Source of the DNA: an uncultured Clostridia bacterium
Lineage (GTDB): Bacteria; Bacillota; Clostridia; TANB77; CAG-508
Reading direction: 5' to 3'
Length of the DNA: 64,000 nt
NCBI GenBank assembly: GCA_934130355.1
Contig: CAKOXV010000008.1
Coordinates: forward strand, 1-64,000
Positions within the stretch are counted from its first letter, which is position 1, and every line of letters starts with the position of its first letter. Position numbers and translations under genes: made by a program. Under the pieces are notes generated by a model. That model made no database searches. It was not told where the DNA came from and saw only the letters and a list, made by a program, of their open reading frames with translations. Shown here in pieces: positions 24,918-33,326 of the stretch.

Positions 24918-26030
24918 TTACTTATTAAATATCCCATTTTTTCTTTGGCTACTTATATTAAGCAAAATTCCAACAAGTGCAAAACTTGTTAATACTGAAC
25001 TTCCTCCATAACTTACAAATAAAAGTGGAACTCCTGTTATCGGAAGTAATCCCATAGTCATTCCTATATTTTCTAGAGTATGAAATAAAAATATCCCTGC
25101 TATTCCTATAGCAACATAACTTCCTGCTTCGTCTTTTATTCCTTTAGCAACTTTTACTGATTTAGCAATAATCAATACATTTAATAATATTACTCCACCA
25201 GCTACAACAAACCCCATCTCTTCACCTATAACAGAAAATATAAAATCTGTTGTTTTTGGATGCAAATATCCTAATTGAGTTTGGTTTCCATTTAAAATCC
25301 CCATTCCTGTGACTTGTCCAGAACCTATTGCTAATTTTGATTGTAATATGTTATATCCTGCACCTCTTGGGTCTGATTCAGGATTTAAAAAAGTATCTAT
25401 TCTTGTTTTAGCATGTTGTGGTAATAAAAAATTATAGGCAAGTGGTAATCCAATTGCTACAATAAGTATTGCTGTAATTATATATTTTTTATTAATTCCA
25501 GCAACAAAAATCATTAATAAAAACGATACTACATAAGCTGCTGCTGTTCCATAGTCTGGCTCAATTATTATAAGTGCTACTGGTACTGCTATAGCTAATA
25601 GTATCAAAGCTAATTTAGGAATTCTATTTATTTCATTTTTACCATTTCTTTGAATTATTGAAATAATATAAGCCATAAATAATGTTACAAAAACTTTTGA
25701 GATTTCTGCTGGTTGCAAAGAAAATAAACCATCACCTATATTAAACCAGCTTCTTGCTCCACTTATTGGTTCTGTAAACATTACTGCTATTAGCATTATT
25801 ATTGCAATTCCATATAGTACAGGTGATATTTTTAGCAAAACTTTATAATCAATGAACATAAAAATAATCATTATTATAAAGCTTACTCCAAGCCACATTA
25901 TTTGTTTTTTAAATTCGCTTAGTCCTGTATCATAAGATGCTGAAAATAACGCTACTAATCCAATTAGTGCTAGTATGATTACACTTATTGGTATTAACCA
26001 TTCTATTTTTTTTAATCTTTTCAAATTCAT
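24918..26030 (-). CDS. rodA: Rod-shape SEDS glycosyltransferase RodA
   Basis: A 370-residue, roughly ten-helix SEDS protein that polymerises lipid II during elongation. Family motifs include GARSWFNIG and SLQPAEISKV, then EPDYGTAAAYV (the catalytic Asp region), HPKTTDFIFSVIGEEMGF, and C-terminal GLLPITGVPLLFVSYGGSS. It sits with minE and minD, as in rod-shaped clostridia. Start overlap with minE is close (4 nt), implying translational coupling. Its usual partner, a class B PBP2, is absent from the cluster; the transpeptidase at 20406 could serve. Confidence 0.95.
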   Translation of the reverse strand: MNLKRLKKIEWLIPISVIILALIGLVALFSASYDTGLSEFKKQIMWLGVSFIIMIIFMFIDYKVLLKISPVLYGIAIIMLIAVMFTEPISGARSWFNIGDGLFSLQPAEISKVFVTLFMAYIISIIQRNGKNEINRIPKLALILLAIAVPVALIIIEPDYGTAAAYVVSFLLMIFVAGINKKYIITAILIVAIGLPLAYNFLLPQHAKTRIDTFLNPESDPRGAGYNILQSKLAIGSGQVTGMGILNGNQTQLGYLHPKTTDFIFSVIGEEMGFVVAGGVILLNVLIIAKSVKVAKGIKDEAGSYVAIGIAGIFLFHTLENIGMTMGLLPITGVPLLFVSYGGSSVLTSFALVGILLNISSQRKNGIFNK

Positions 26031-26034
26031 TTAA

Positions 26035-26559
26035 TCAACTCTTTTTTTGGTCATTTGTTTTTGTTTTTTCTTCCTTTGGTGTTTTTTCTTTTTTGTTTTC
26101 TTTTTCTTGTTCTTTGTCTTTTGCTTTTTCTGCATCATTATTTGATTTTACTTCTTCTTTGTGTTCTTTCTTATTTTCTTCTGCCTTTTTTTCTATTTTA
26201 CCTTCTTTTTTGTTTTGTTTTTGTGTTGAAGTACTTTGCTCAACTTGTGCAGTTTTTCTTACTTCATCTTTAATATTTAGTATAGGAATATTTGCATATA
26301 ACGCAGGGGCTCCATTAGTTCCATCACCATTTTCTTTATTTGTTAGCCTTACATCCATTGTGCTTTCATCTATATCTATATATTTTTTTATTACTTCTAT
26401 AATTTCTTGTTTCATCAAATCTAAAAAGTCTGCTGACACATTCGCTCTATCTTGCATTAGAACTAAGTGTAGTCTTTCTTTTGCTGCATCTTTAGACTTT
26501 AATGTTTGTTCTTCTTTTTTAGTCATTTTCTTTAAAAAATTCATTATGCTTTCAAACAT
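26035..26559 (-). CDS. minE: MinE with long charged C-terminal tail
   Basis: Residues 1 to about 97 form a normal MinE: the membrane-targeting FESIMNFLKKM, the MinD-contact helix AAKERLHLVLMQDRAN, and the dimerisation domain LMKQEIIEVIKKYIDID to YANIPIL. MinE stimulates MinD ATPase and drives Min oscillation, or topological control of division. The remaining ~77 residues are low-complexity Lys/Glu/Asn/Gln (EENKKEHKEEVKSNND and similar), nearly doubling the usual 85-90-residue length. The tail is probably disordered. It lies 27 nt after minD. Confidence 0.93.
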   Translation of the reverse strand: MFESIMNFLKKMTKKEEQTLKSKDAAKERLHLVLMQDRANVSADFLDLMKQEIIEVIKKYIDIDESTMDVRLTNKENGDGTNGAPALYANIPILNIKDEVRKTAQVEQSTSTQKQNKKEGKIEKKAEENKKEHKEEVKSNNDAEKAKDKEQEKENKKEKTPKEEKTKTNDQKKS

Positions 26560-26586
26560 TATTTTTTACCCCTTCCAACTTTTTGT

Positions 26587-27378
26587 TTATTTTTTAAATA
26601 TACTTTTTATCTTCGCAAAAAATCCCTTTTCTTTTCCAGGTATTGTTACTTCTATATTTTCTCCTAATACTCTTTTGGCAATCTCTAAATATGCTTTTCC
26701 AGAAGGCGCTTTTCTATTTTGGATTACAGGTTCACCTTTATTTGTTTGTGTTATTATATATTCATCATCTGGAACAACACCTATTAAATCAATAGATAAT
26801 AAATCAACAATATCGTTTACATCCATCATTTCGCCTTTTCTTACCATATTAGGTCTTATTCTATTTATTACTAATTCTGGGTTTTTAATTTCAGCCGCTT
26901 CTAATAAGCCTATAATTCTATCAGCATCTCTTATTGATGATATTTCAGCTGTACTTACTACAATTGCACGGTCTGCTCCTGCTATAGCATTTTTAAATCC
27001 TTGTTCAATTCCTGCTGGACAATCTATAAGTATATAGTCAAATTCTTCTTTTAATTTTTTTGTTAGTTCTCTCATTTGTTCTTCATTTACTGCACTTTTA
27101 TCTCTTGTTTGTGCAGCTGGTAATAAATATAATTCTTTAAATCTTTTATCTTTTATTAAAGCTTGTCTTAATTTGCATTTTTCTTCAACAACATCAACTA
27201 TGTCATATACTATTCTGTTTTCTAGTCCCATTACTACATCTAGGTTTCTTAATCCAATATCAGTATCTATTAATACTACTTTTTTGCCTTCTAATGCCAA
27301 GCTAGAACCTAGGTTTGCTGTTGTTGTAGTTTTTCCAACTCCACCTTTTCCTGATGTTATAACTATAACTTCTCCCAT
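26587..27378 (-). CDS. minD: Septum-site determining ATPase MinD
   Basis: A 263-residue deviant Walker-A ATPase (SGKGGVGKTT, residues 9-18), with DTDIGLRNLDVVMG and the ILIDCPAGIE switch. The C-terminus FFAKIKSIFKK is the amphipathic membrane-targeting helix. MinD with MinE and MinC places the division site. The ATG at 27378 is preceded by AAGGAGG at the right distance. Upstream readings to 27477 lack an RBS. First gene of minD-minE-rodA-dusB. minC is not in the window. Confidence 0.96.
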   Translation of the reverse strand: MGEVIVITSGKGGVGKTTTTANLGSSLALEGKKVVLIDTDIGLRNLDVVMGLENRIVYDIVDVVEEKCKLRQALIKDKRFKELYLLPAAQTRDKSAVNEEQMRELTKKLKEEFDYILIDCPAGIEQGFKNAIAGADRAIVVSTAEISSIRDADRIIGLLEAAEIKNPELVINRIRPNMVRKGEMMDVNDIVDLLSIDLIGVVPDDEYIITQTNKGEPVIQNRKAPSGKAYLEIAKRVLGENIEVTIPGKEKGFFAKIKSIFKK

Positions 27379-27542
27379 ATTCATCCTCCTTAGGATTATT
27401 TTCATAATTTTAAAATCCCAATTTTTACAACTATAATAATATAATGAAAATGCCAAAAAGTCAATGTATTTACACAAATTTACGCAAAAAAATTTGCCAT
27501 TCCGTAAGGTTACAGCAATTTTGTAATAATTTAAACATATAC

Positions 27543-27616
27543 TACTAGCTCAAGGTATATAAATAAGAAAATATGTAAAATAACTCTTTTTATTATTTAT
27601 ATATTTTGAGCTAGTA
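27543..27616. terminator. Long hairpin between cwlD and minD
   Basis: Arms of 24 bp: TACTAGCTCAA plus GGTATATAAATAA (27543-27566) pair with TTATTTATATATT plus TTGAGCTAGTA (27593-27616), with two G-U pairs in the RNA. The 26-nt loop is AT-rich. It lies just past the cwlD stop and so probably ends that transcript; there is no separate T-tract. Confidence 0.6.
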
Positions 27617-27628
27617 ACACTATTTTTA

Positions 27629-28336
27629 CTATTCATAAAAGTAATCTATAATTCCATTATAAATTCCCCAAGCTAGTCTATTTTGATATTCATCTTCAAG
27701 TAAAAGTTTTTCCTCTGTCGGATTTGATAAAAATCCACATTCTACTATAGTTATTGGTATTTCAACATGTTTTACTATATAAATGTTATCAATACTTTTA
27801 GCAACTCTGTTATTTTCTTTTTGTATAGCATCATTTAAACTACTTTGAATCAATTTTGCTAGTCTTTGCCCTTCACTACTATTGGCATTATAAAAAGTTT
27901 GCCATCCATCATACTGTTGTTGTGGTATTTTGTTTAAATGTATTGAAACAAATATATCCGCTGAACTTTCATTTCCTATTTTTACTCTATTATGAATGTC
28001 TGAAATTTTTTTCTGTTTTAATGTCTTTGCATCTAAATCATATATTGCATTTTCATCAGAACGTGTAAGTATTACGGAAGAGCCACTTTGCTCTAATAAA
28101 TTTTGTAATTTTAAAGCTATTTTTAGATTCGTTTCTGCTTCTGTTGTTCCTGAGCTACTCTGTGCACCTTCATCTGGTTTTCCATGTCCAGCATCAATTA
28201 CTATAGTTTTTCCAGACACAGGTAAAGTTACTGTTGGAACACTTTCTTTTTTATCACTTATAAATGCAAATCCAAGTGCAAACACAAACACACTAAATAT
28301 AAATATTCTTATTTTCTTTTTATCTAAAACAATCAT
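27629..28336 (-). CDS. cwlD: Spore-cortex N-acetylmuramoyl-L-alanine amidase CwlD
   Basis: A 235-residue amidase_3 enzyme with an N-terminal membrane anchor (about 10-29). Zinc ligands and catalytic Glu are visible: IDAGHGKPDEG (His, Glu), FVSIHLNK (His) and IVECGFLSNP (catalytic Glu). In sporulation CwlD strips the peptide from muramic acid so that muramic-delta-lactam can form in cortex. The length matches CwlD and not the longer CwlB/LytC amidases. The start at ATG 28336 has a poor GGGGG RBS; a start four codons earlier is possible. It is preceded by ptsI, separate transcript. Confidence 0.9.
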   Translation of the reverse strand: MIVLDKKKIRIFIFSVFVFALGFAFISDKKESVPTVTLPVSGKTIVIDAGHGKPDEGAQSSSGTTEAETNLKIALKLQNLLEQSGSSVILTRSDENAIYDLDAKTLKQKKISDIHNRVKIGNESSADIFVSIHLNKIPQQQYDGWQTFYNANSSEGQRLAKLIQSSLNDAIQKENNRVAKSIDNIYIVKHVEIPITIVECGFLSNPTEEKLLLEDEYQNRLAWGIYNGIIDYFYE

Positions 28337-28382
28337 AAAAACCCCCATACTTTTGTTATAATTGTATGAGAGTTTTTCTATT

Positions 28383-30092
28383 TTATGCTTTTATAAATTC
28401 TTTTAACTTTTTTTCAACTTCTTTATCAGAAGATAATTGTAATATTTCATATAATAATTTTTCGCAATCCTTTTTATCTAATTCTGTTATTGTTTTTTTG
28501 GCTTGTAATATAGCTGATGAATTCATAGAAAATTCATCAAGTCCCATCCCAATTAAAAGTGGAATATACTGGAAATTACTTGCTGCTTCTCCACACATTC
28601 CACAAAAAATTCCATTTTTGTGTGCTGAATCAATAGTATATTTTATTAGCCTTATAACAGCAGGGTGATTTTTAGTATATAATTCTGCAATTTGGGTATT
28701 TCCTCTTTCAGCTGCAACTGTATATTGAATAAGGTCATTTGTTCCTATACTAAAAAAGTCACATTCTTTTGAAAAACTGTCTGCTAAAATTGCCGCAGCT
28801 GGTATTTCTATCATCATTCCAACTTTTATTTTCTCATTATATTTTATATTTTGCTTTTGTAATTCAATCTTACATTCATCCAAAACTTTTTTTGCTTCTC
28901 TTAATTCATCTATTGTTGATATCATAGGAAACATTATTGCCAAATTCCCATATATACTAGCTCTTAAAATTGCTCTTAATTGTGCTTTAAACATTTTTTT
29001 ATTCTTTAGACATAAACGTATTGCTCTATATCCTAAAAACGGATTATCTTCTTTTTCTAAGTTTAAATATGGTATATTCTTATCTCCACCTACATCTAAT
29101 GTTCTAATTATTGATAACTTATCTTTCATAACTTCACCAATTTTTTTGTAACTCTCAAATTGTTCTTCTTCTGTTGGCAGTTGTTCTGAATCCATAAATA
29201 AAAATTCTGTTCTAAATAGTCCTATTCCATCTGCTCCAACTCTTAAAGCATCCTCTAAATCCCTTAATTTTCCTATATTGCAACTTACTTCTACTTGTAT
29301 GCCATCTTTTGTCTTAGCTATTATATTTTTGTATTCTTCTAATTTCTTTTTTGATTCATCATTTTCTAATTTTAATTTTTTATACTTCTCTATCTCTTCT
29401 TGAGGAGGTTCTACATAAACAACTCCTGTATTTCCATTTACAATTAGATTATCTCCACTTTTTATCTTTGTTTGTGCATTTTCTATCCTAATAACCATAG
29501 GAATTTGTTTATTTCTAGCTATTATTGATACATGTGAATTTGTTCCACCTATTTCACTTATTATCCCTGCCACATTACTCATATTAATTTTAGCTGTATC
29601 AGATGTAGTGAGTTCTTGAGTCACAAGAATTGTATTTGGTCCAATATTTAGGAAACTATTTTCTTCTATTTTTAACAATTTTGAAATAATTCTATTTTTT
29701 ATATCTTCAATATCATTTGCTCTTTCAGATAAATAATTATCAGATATATTTCTAAAATTATTTGCAATTTCTCCCAATCCCTTTTTTACCGCATATACAC
29801 TATTAGTTTTATTATTTTTTATCAATTCTTTTGCTTTTTCCATAAGTGTTTCATCTTTTAAGAACATAAGATATGCTTCTAAAATCTGTATCTGTTCATC
29901 ACTTGAAGTTTTTCTTAATTGCTCAATTGCACTTTCAGTTTCTTTAATTACAGAATTCAGAGAAGCATCAAGCTTCTCTAATTCCTTATTTACATCTTCT
30001 ATTTTGCTTTCTTCTATTTTTAATTTTTCCTTTTTTAAAACGAATGCTTTTCCTATTCCAATACCTTCTGATATTCCTTTTCCTTTTAGCAT
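28383..30092 (-). CDS. ptsI: PTS enzyme I
   Basis: A 569-residue phosphoenolpyruvate-protein phosphotransferase. The phospho-histidine is in GGTNSHVSI (His about 188), preceded by TTSDTAKIN-type sequence. C-terminal PEP-binding motifs follow: GIGLFRTEFLFMD, TLDVGGDKNIPY, GTNDLIQYT and the C-terminal Cys loop GICGEAA-like (FCGMCGEAAS). It transfers phosphate from PEP to HPr in the cytoplasm. It is the last gene of fruK-fruA-ptsH-ptsI, an unusual placement of general PTS genes within a fructose operon. Confidence 0.97.
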   Translation of the reverse strand: MLKGKGISEGIGIGKAFVLKKEKLKIEESKIEDVNKELEKLDASLNSVIKETESAIEQLRKTSSDEQIQILEAYLMFLKDETLMEKAKELIKNNKTNSVYAVKKGLGEIANNFRNISDNYLSERANDIEDIKNRIISKLLKIEENSFLNIGPNTILVTQELTTSDTAKINMSNVAGIISEIGGTNSHVSIIARNKQIPMVIRIENAQTKIKSGDNLIVNGNTGVVYVEPPQEEIEKYKKLKLENDESKKKLEEYKNIIAKTKDGIQVEVSCNIGKLRDLEDALRVGADGIGLFRTEFLFMDSEQLPTEEEQFESYKKIGEVMKDKLSIIRTLDVGGDKNIPYLNLEKEDNPFLGYRAIRLCLKNKKMFKAQLRAILRASIYGNLAIMFPMISTIDELREAKKVLDECKIELQKQNIKYNEKIKVGMMIEIPAAAILADSFSKECDFFSIGTNDLIQYTVAAERGNTQIAELYTKNHPAVIRLIKYTIDSAHKNGIFCGMCGEAASNFQYIPLLIGMGLDEFSMNSSAILQAKKTITELDKKDCEKLLYEILQLSSDKEVEKKLKEFIKA

Positions 30093-30119
30093 TTTTCCAT
30101 CTCTCTTTCTAAATTTCGC

Positions 30120-30383
30120 TTACAATAATGAATTAATTTTAAAAATATTTAGCAATTCGGCTAATGCTTCTTTTTCATCTGTTCCATTACATATTAATTT
30201 AATTTTTGTGTTATCTTTAATTCCTGCAGCCATGATATTTAATACTGATTTCGCATTATATTCGTTTCCTTGTACACCAAGTTTTACATCACAATTATAT
30301 TTTGCTGCATTTTTTGCTATTTCTGCAGCAGGTCTTGCATGTAATCCTTCTTTACTTTTTAATGTTATATCTTCAGATACCAT
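30120..30383 (-). CDS. ptsH: Phosphocarrier protein HPr
   Basis: An 87-residue HPr with His15 in KEGLHARPAA, accepting phosphate from EI, and Ser46 in NAKSVLNIMAAGI, the HprK target site. The Ser46 context suggests CcpA-linked catabolite control as in other Firmicutes. RBS GGGGGAG. It begins 4 nt after the fruA stop, so translation is likely coupled, and precedes ptsI by 27 nt. Confidence 0.97.
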   Translation of the reverse strand: MVSEDITLKSKEGLHARPAAEIAKNAAKYNCDVKLGVQGNEYNAKSVLNIMAAGIKDNTKIKLICNGTDEKEALAELLNIFKINSLL

Positions 30384-30387
30384 CAGA

Positions 30388-32319
30388 TTACTCCCCCTTT
30401 GTGTTAGTCTTTCTTTTTATACTTTTTAATCCTGCTAAAATCAATGCCCCAACAATTGAACCAACAGCAATTGATACTATATACATTAAGGCATTTCCTA
30501 CAATACCTATTACAAATATTCCTCCATGTGGTGCCATTACAGTACAATTAAACAACATTGATAGTCCTCCTGCTATTGCTGAACCTATAATACAAGCTGG
30601 CAACACACGTAATGGGTCACTTGATGCAAAAGGTATCGCACCTTCTGATATGAATGAAAGCCCTAATATATAATTTAAAAGTGCTGAACTTCTATCTTTT
30701 TGATCCAATTTTTTAGGAAATATTGTTGCTAAAATTGCTATAACAAGAGGTGATACCATTCCTCCCGCCATTACTGCTGCCATTATGTCATAATGGCCTT
30801 CTGCAAGCATCCCTGTTCCAAAGGTATATGCTGCTTTATTTACAGGTCCTCCTAAGTCAACAGACATCATTCCTGCTAATATTGCACCTAATATTACTTT
30901 ATTTGTTCCTCCCATATTACTTAAGAAATTGTTTAATCCTGTATTAATCATTCCTATAAAAGGATTTATTATCATTACAATAACCCCTGTTAAAAGTATT
31001 CCAAATACAGGATATAGTAAAATTGTTCTTATTCCTTCTAAGCTTTTGGGAATTTTTGAAAATATACTTTTTAAAAAGTTTACAGCATATCCTGCTATAA
31101 ATCCTGCTAAAAGTGCTCCTAAGAAACCTGAACTTACTATTGTCACATTAGGATCTTTTAAACTTTGAATCGTAACACCTGATGTTGCAATAGCCCCTCC
31201 AACAAATCCTGCTGCTAATCCTGGTCTATCTGCAATACTTGATGCAATATACCCAGCTAAAACTGTAAGCATAAATCCAAAAGCTGCATTTCCTACAGTA
31301 TTAAAAAAAGCTGCAAGTGGTGTATTACTTCCAAATCCTGCTGGATTTATTTCATAATTATCTAGTAAAAATGATACAGCTATTAATATTCCTCCACCAA
31401 CTACAAATGGTAACATATGTGTTACACCACTCATTAAATGTCTATAAATATTACGTCCTATTCCAATTTTTTCTTCATTATTAAAATTATTATCTTCTTT
31501 AGAATTTGAATGATATATACTAATTTCATCTGATAACGCTGTTTCAATTAATTCTTTTGGTTTATGAATACCATCAGATACTCCTGTTTTTAATAATTTT
31601 TTTCCATTAAATCTTGAAAGATCAACATTTGTATCTGCTGCTATAATTATTGCTTTGGCTTTTTCAATTTCTTCTCTAGTTAACTTGTTTTTTATACCTG
31701 ATTGTCCTTGTGTTTCCACTTTTACACTATGCCCAGTTTCTTTTCCTGCTTTTTCTAAAGCTTCTGCTGCCATATAAGTATGTGCAATTCCTGTTGGGCA
31801 TGATGTTATACATAATATTTCATATATGTTTTCTTTTTCATTCTTTTCTTGTGTATGATATTTTTCAATTTCTGCATTATCTATATATTTTATAAATTCT
31901 TCTGCTGTTTTCGCATTTCTCAATTTTTCTGTAAGTCTTTCATCCATTAATAAAGCTGATAATCTACTTAAAACCTCTAAATGAGTATCATCTTTATTTT
32001 CTGGTACTGCTATTAAAAACATTAAATTCACTTTTTTGTTATCTAATGATTCAAATTCAACACCATCTGGAAATACCATTGCAGCTAATGTTGCTTTTTT
32101 TACAGCACTTGACTTTCCATGTGGTATTGCAATTCCATCTCCTATTCCTGTTGTACCTTGTTCTTCTCTTTTAAATACGACTTTTTCATATTCTTTTTTA
32201 TCTGTTATATTTCCTGTTTCTGCTATTAAATTTATAATATTTTTCAATGCATCTTGTTTATTATTTGCAGAAGCATTTAATCTAATTGCTTTTGAGTCTA
32301 ATAATTCTGAAATTTTCAT
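30388..32319 (-). CDS. fruA: PTS fructose transporter EIIABC
   Basis: A 643-residue fused fructose permease. EIIA (1-150) has phospho-His67 in IPHGKS. EIIB (about 167-265) has phospho-Cys174 in TSCPTGIAHTYMAAEAL. EIIC (about 290-643) has eight or so membrane helices and the GGPVNKAAYTFG motif that forms the sugar site. It imports fructose as fructose-1-phosphate. The gene follows fruK by 12 nt and precedes ptsH. RBS AAAGGAG. Confidence 0.97.
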   Translation of the reverse strand: MKISELLDSKAIRLNASANNKQDALKNIINLIAETGNITDKKEYEKVVFKREEQGTTGIGDGIAIPHGKSSAVKKATLAAMVFPDGVEFESLDNKKVNLMFLIAVPENKDDTHLEVLSRLSALLMDERLTEKLRNAKTAEEFIKYIDNAEIEKYHTQEKNEKENIYEILCITSCPTGIAHTYMAAEALEKAGKETGHSVKVETQGQSGIKNKLTREEIEKAKAIIIAADTNVDLSRFNGKKLLKTGVSDGIHKPKELIETALSDEISIYHSNSKEDNNFNNEEKIGIGRNIYRHLMSGVTHMLPFVVGGGILIAVSFLLDNYEINPAGFGSNTPLAAFFNTVGNAAFGFMLTVLAGYIASSIADRPGLAAGFVGGAIATSGVTIQSLKDPNVTIVSSGFLGALLAGFIAGYAVNFLKSIFSKIPKSLEGIRTILLYPVFGILLTGVIVMIINPFIGMINTGLNNFLSNMGGTNKVILGAILAGMMSVDLGGPVNKAAYTFGTGMLAEGHYDIMAAVMAGGMVSPLVIAILATIFPKKLDQKDRSSALLNYILGLSFISEGAIPFASSDPLRVLPACIIGSAIAGGLSMLFNCTVMAPHGGIFVIGIVGNALMYIVSIAVGSIVGALILAGLKSIKRKTNTKGE

Positions 32320-32331
32320 AAAAACTCCTTT

Positions 32332-33252
32332 CTATATTTTTAATAATTGTTCTAGAATTTCTTCTTTAGTAGCTAAATTGGGTGAAAATGCACTTGCGCT
32401 TCCTGCAGCAATTCCCATTTTCAATGCTTTTTCATAATCATCATAAGTAATCAATCCTGTTAAAAATCCTGCAACCATTGAATCTCCTGAGCCTACCGAA
32501 TTTACTAATTTTCCTTTTGGAGTTTTAGATTCAAGTATTTTTTTATCTTTTGTTATCAAAATCGCCCCTTCTCTATCCATAGATATTAATACATTTTGTG
32601 CTCCTAAATCTTGTAATTTTTTTGCATACATTATTACTTCCTGAGTTGTATTTATTTCTTTTTCAAATATTTCTTCTAATTCTTTTTTATTTGGTTTTAT
32701 CAGAAATGGCTCATATTCCAAGGTTTTTAATAAATACTTCCCTGTTGTATCTACAATAATCTTTGCTTCTTTTTCTTTTGCTTTACTACATATTTTTTGA
32801 TATATGTCTACATCCATGCTTCTTGTTACTCTTCCTGAAACCACAATGAAATCTTCTTGTTCAATTTTTTCTATCTTTTTCATCAACTCATCAATTTCTT
32901 CTTGAGAAATCTTAGGTCCTTCACCATTTATAGCAGTTTCACTTAATATATTTGAAGTATCTAAAGTCTGTAATTTTATATTAATTCTTGAAAACTTTTC
33001 TGGTATATATACAAAATCTGTTTTTATTCCTAACCTTTCAACTCTTTTTTTTATTTCTAAACCTGTAAATCCTGCGATAAATCCAAGTGCAATACTTTCA
33101 ATTTCTAAATTTTTTAGTACTATTGATACATTTATTCCTTTTCCACCAGCTAAAATTCTTTCTTCTTTAGCTCTATTTATTTCATTCATTTTAAAATTTT
33201 CTACTTCTGCAACATAGTCTATTGCTGGATTAAATGTAACTGTATAAATCAT
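32332..33252 (-). CDS. fruK: 1-phosphofructokinase
   Basis: A 306-residue PfkB-family kinase that turns fructose-1-phosphate into fructose-1,6-bisphosphate. The N-terminal motif NPAIDYV and GGKGINVSIVLKNL bind the sugar. The C-terminal NSVGSGDSMVAGFL supplies the catalytic Asp and the anion hole. First gene of the fruK-fruA-ptsH-ptsI operon. No DeoR-type fruR precedes it; only 75 nt separate it from the CNNM gene, and these contain a long hairpin (33277-33322). Confidence 0.95.
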   Translation of the reverse strand: MIYTVTFNPAIDYVAEVENFKMNEINRAKEERILAGGKGINVSIVLKNLEIESIALGFIAGFTGLEIKKRVERLGIKTDFVYIPEKFSRINIKLQTLDTSNILSETAINGEGPKISQEEIDELMKKIEKIEQEDFIVVSGRVTRSMDVDIYQKICSKAKEKEAKIIVDTTGKYLLKTLEYEPFLIKPNKKELEEIFEKEINTTQEVIMYAKKLQDLGAQNVLISMDREGAILITKDKKILESKTPKGKLVNSVGSGDSMVAGFLTGLITYDDYEKALKMGIAAGSASAFSPNLATKEEILEQLLKI

Positions 33253-33276
33253 AATTTCTCCTTTAAACTACAAAAA

Positions 33277-33322
33277 ATTTCGTAATAGAAATAATTTACT
33301 TTCATTATTTCCATTACGAAAT
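33277..33322 (-). terminator. 19-bp hairpin in the fruK leader region
   Basis: ATTTCGTAATAGAAATAAT (33277-33295) pairs with ATTATTTCCATTACGAAAT (33304-33322), one mismatch, 8-nt loop. It follows the CNNM-gene stop (33327) and lies 25 nt before fruK, so it is either a terminator or an attenuator for fru. Confidence 0.65.
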
Positions 33323-33326
33323 CTAA

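Noticed and set aside
26587..27477. Longer MinD start at 27477
   Set aside because: No RBS; the extra 33 residues are hydrophobic and unlike MinD; AAGGAGG marks the ATG at 27378.
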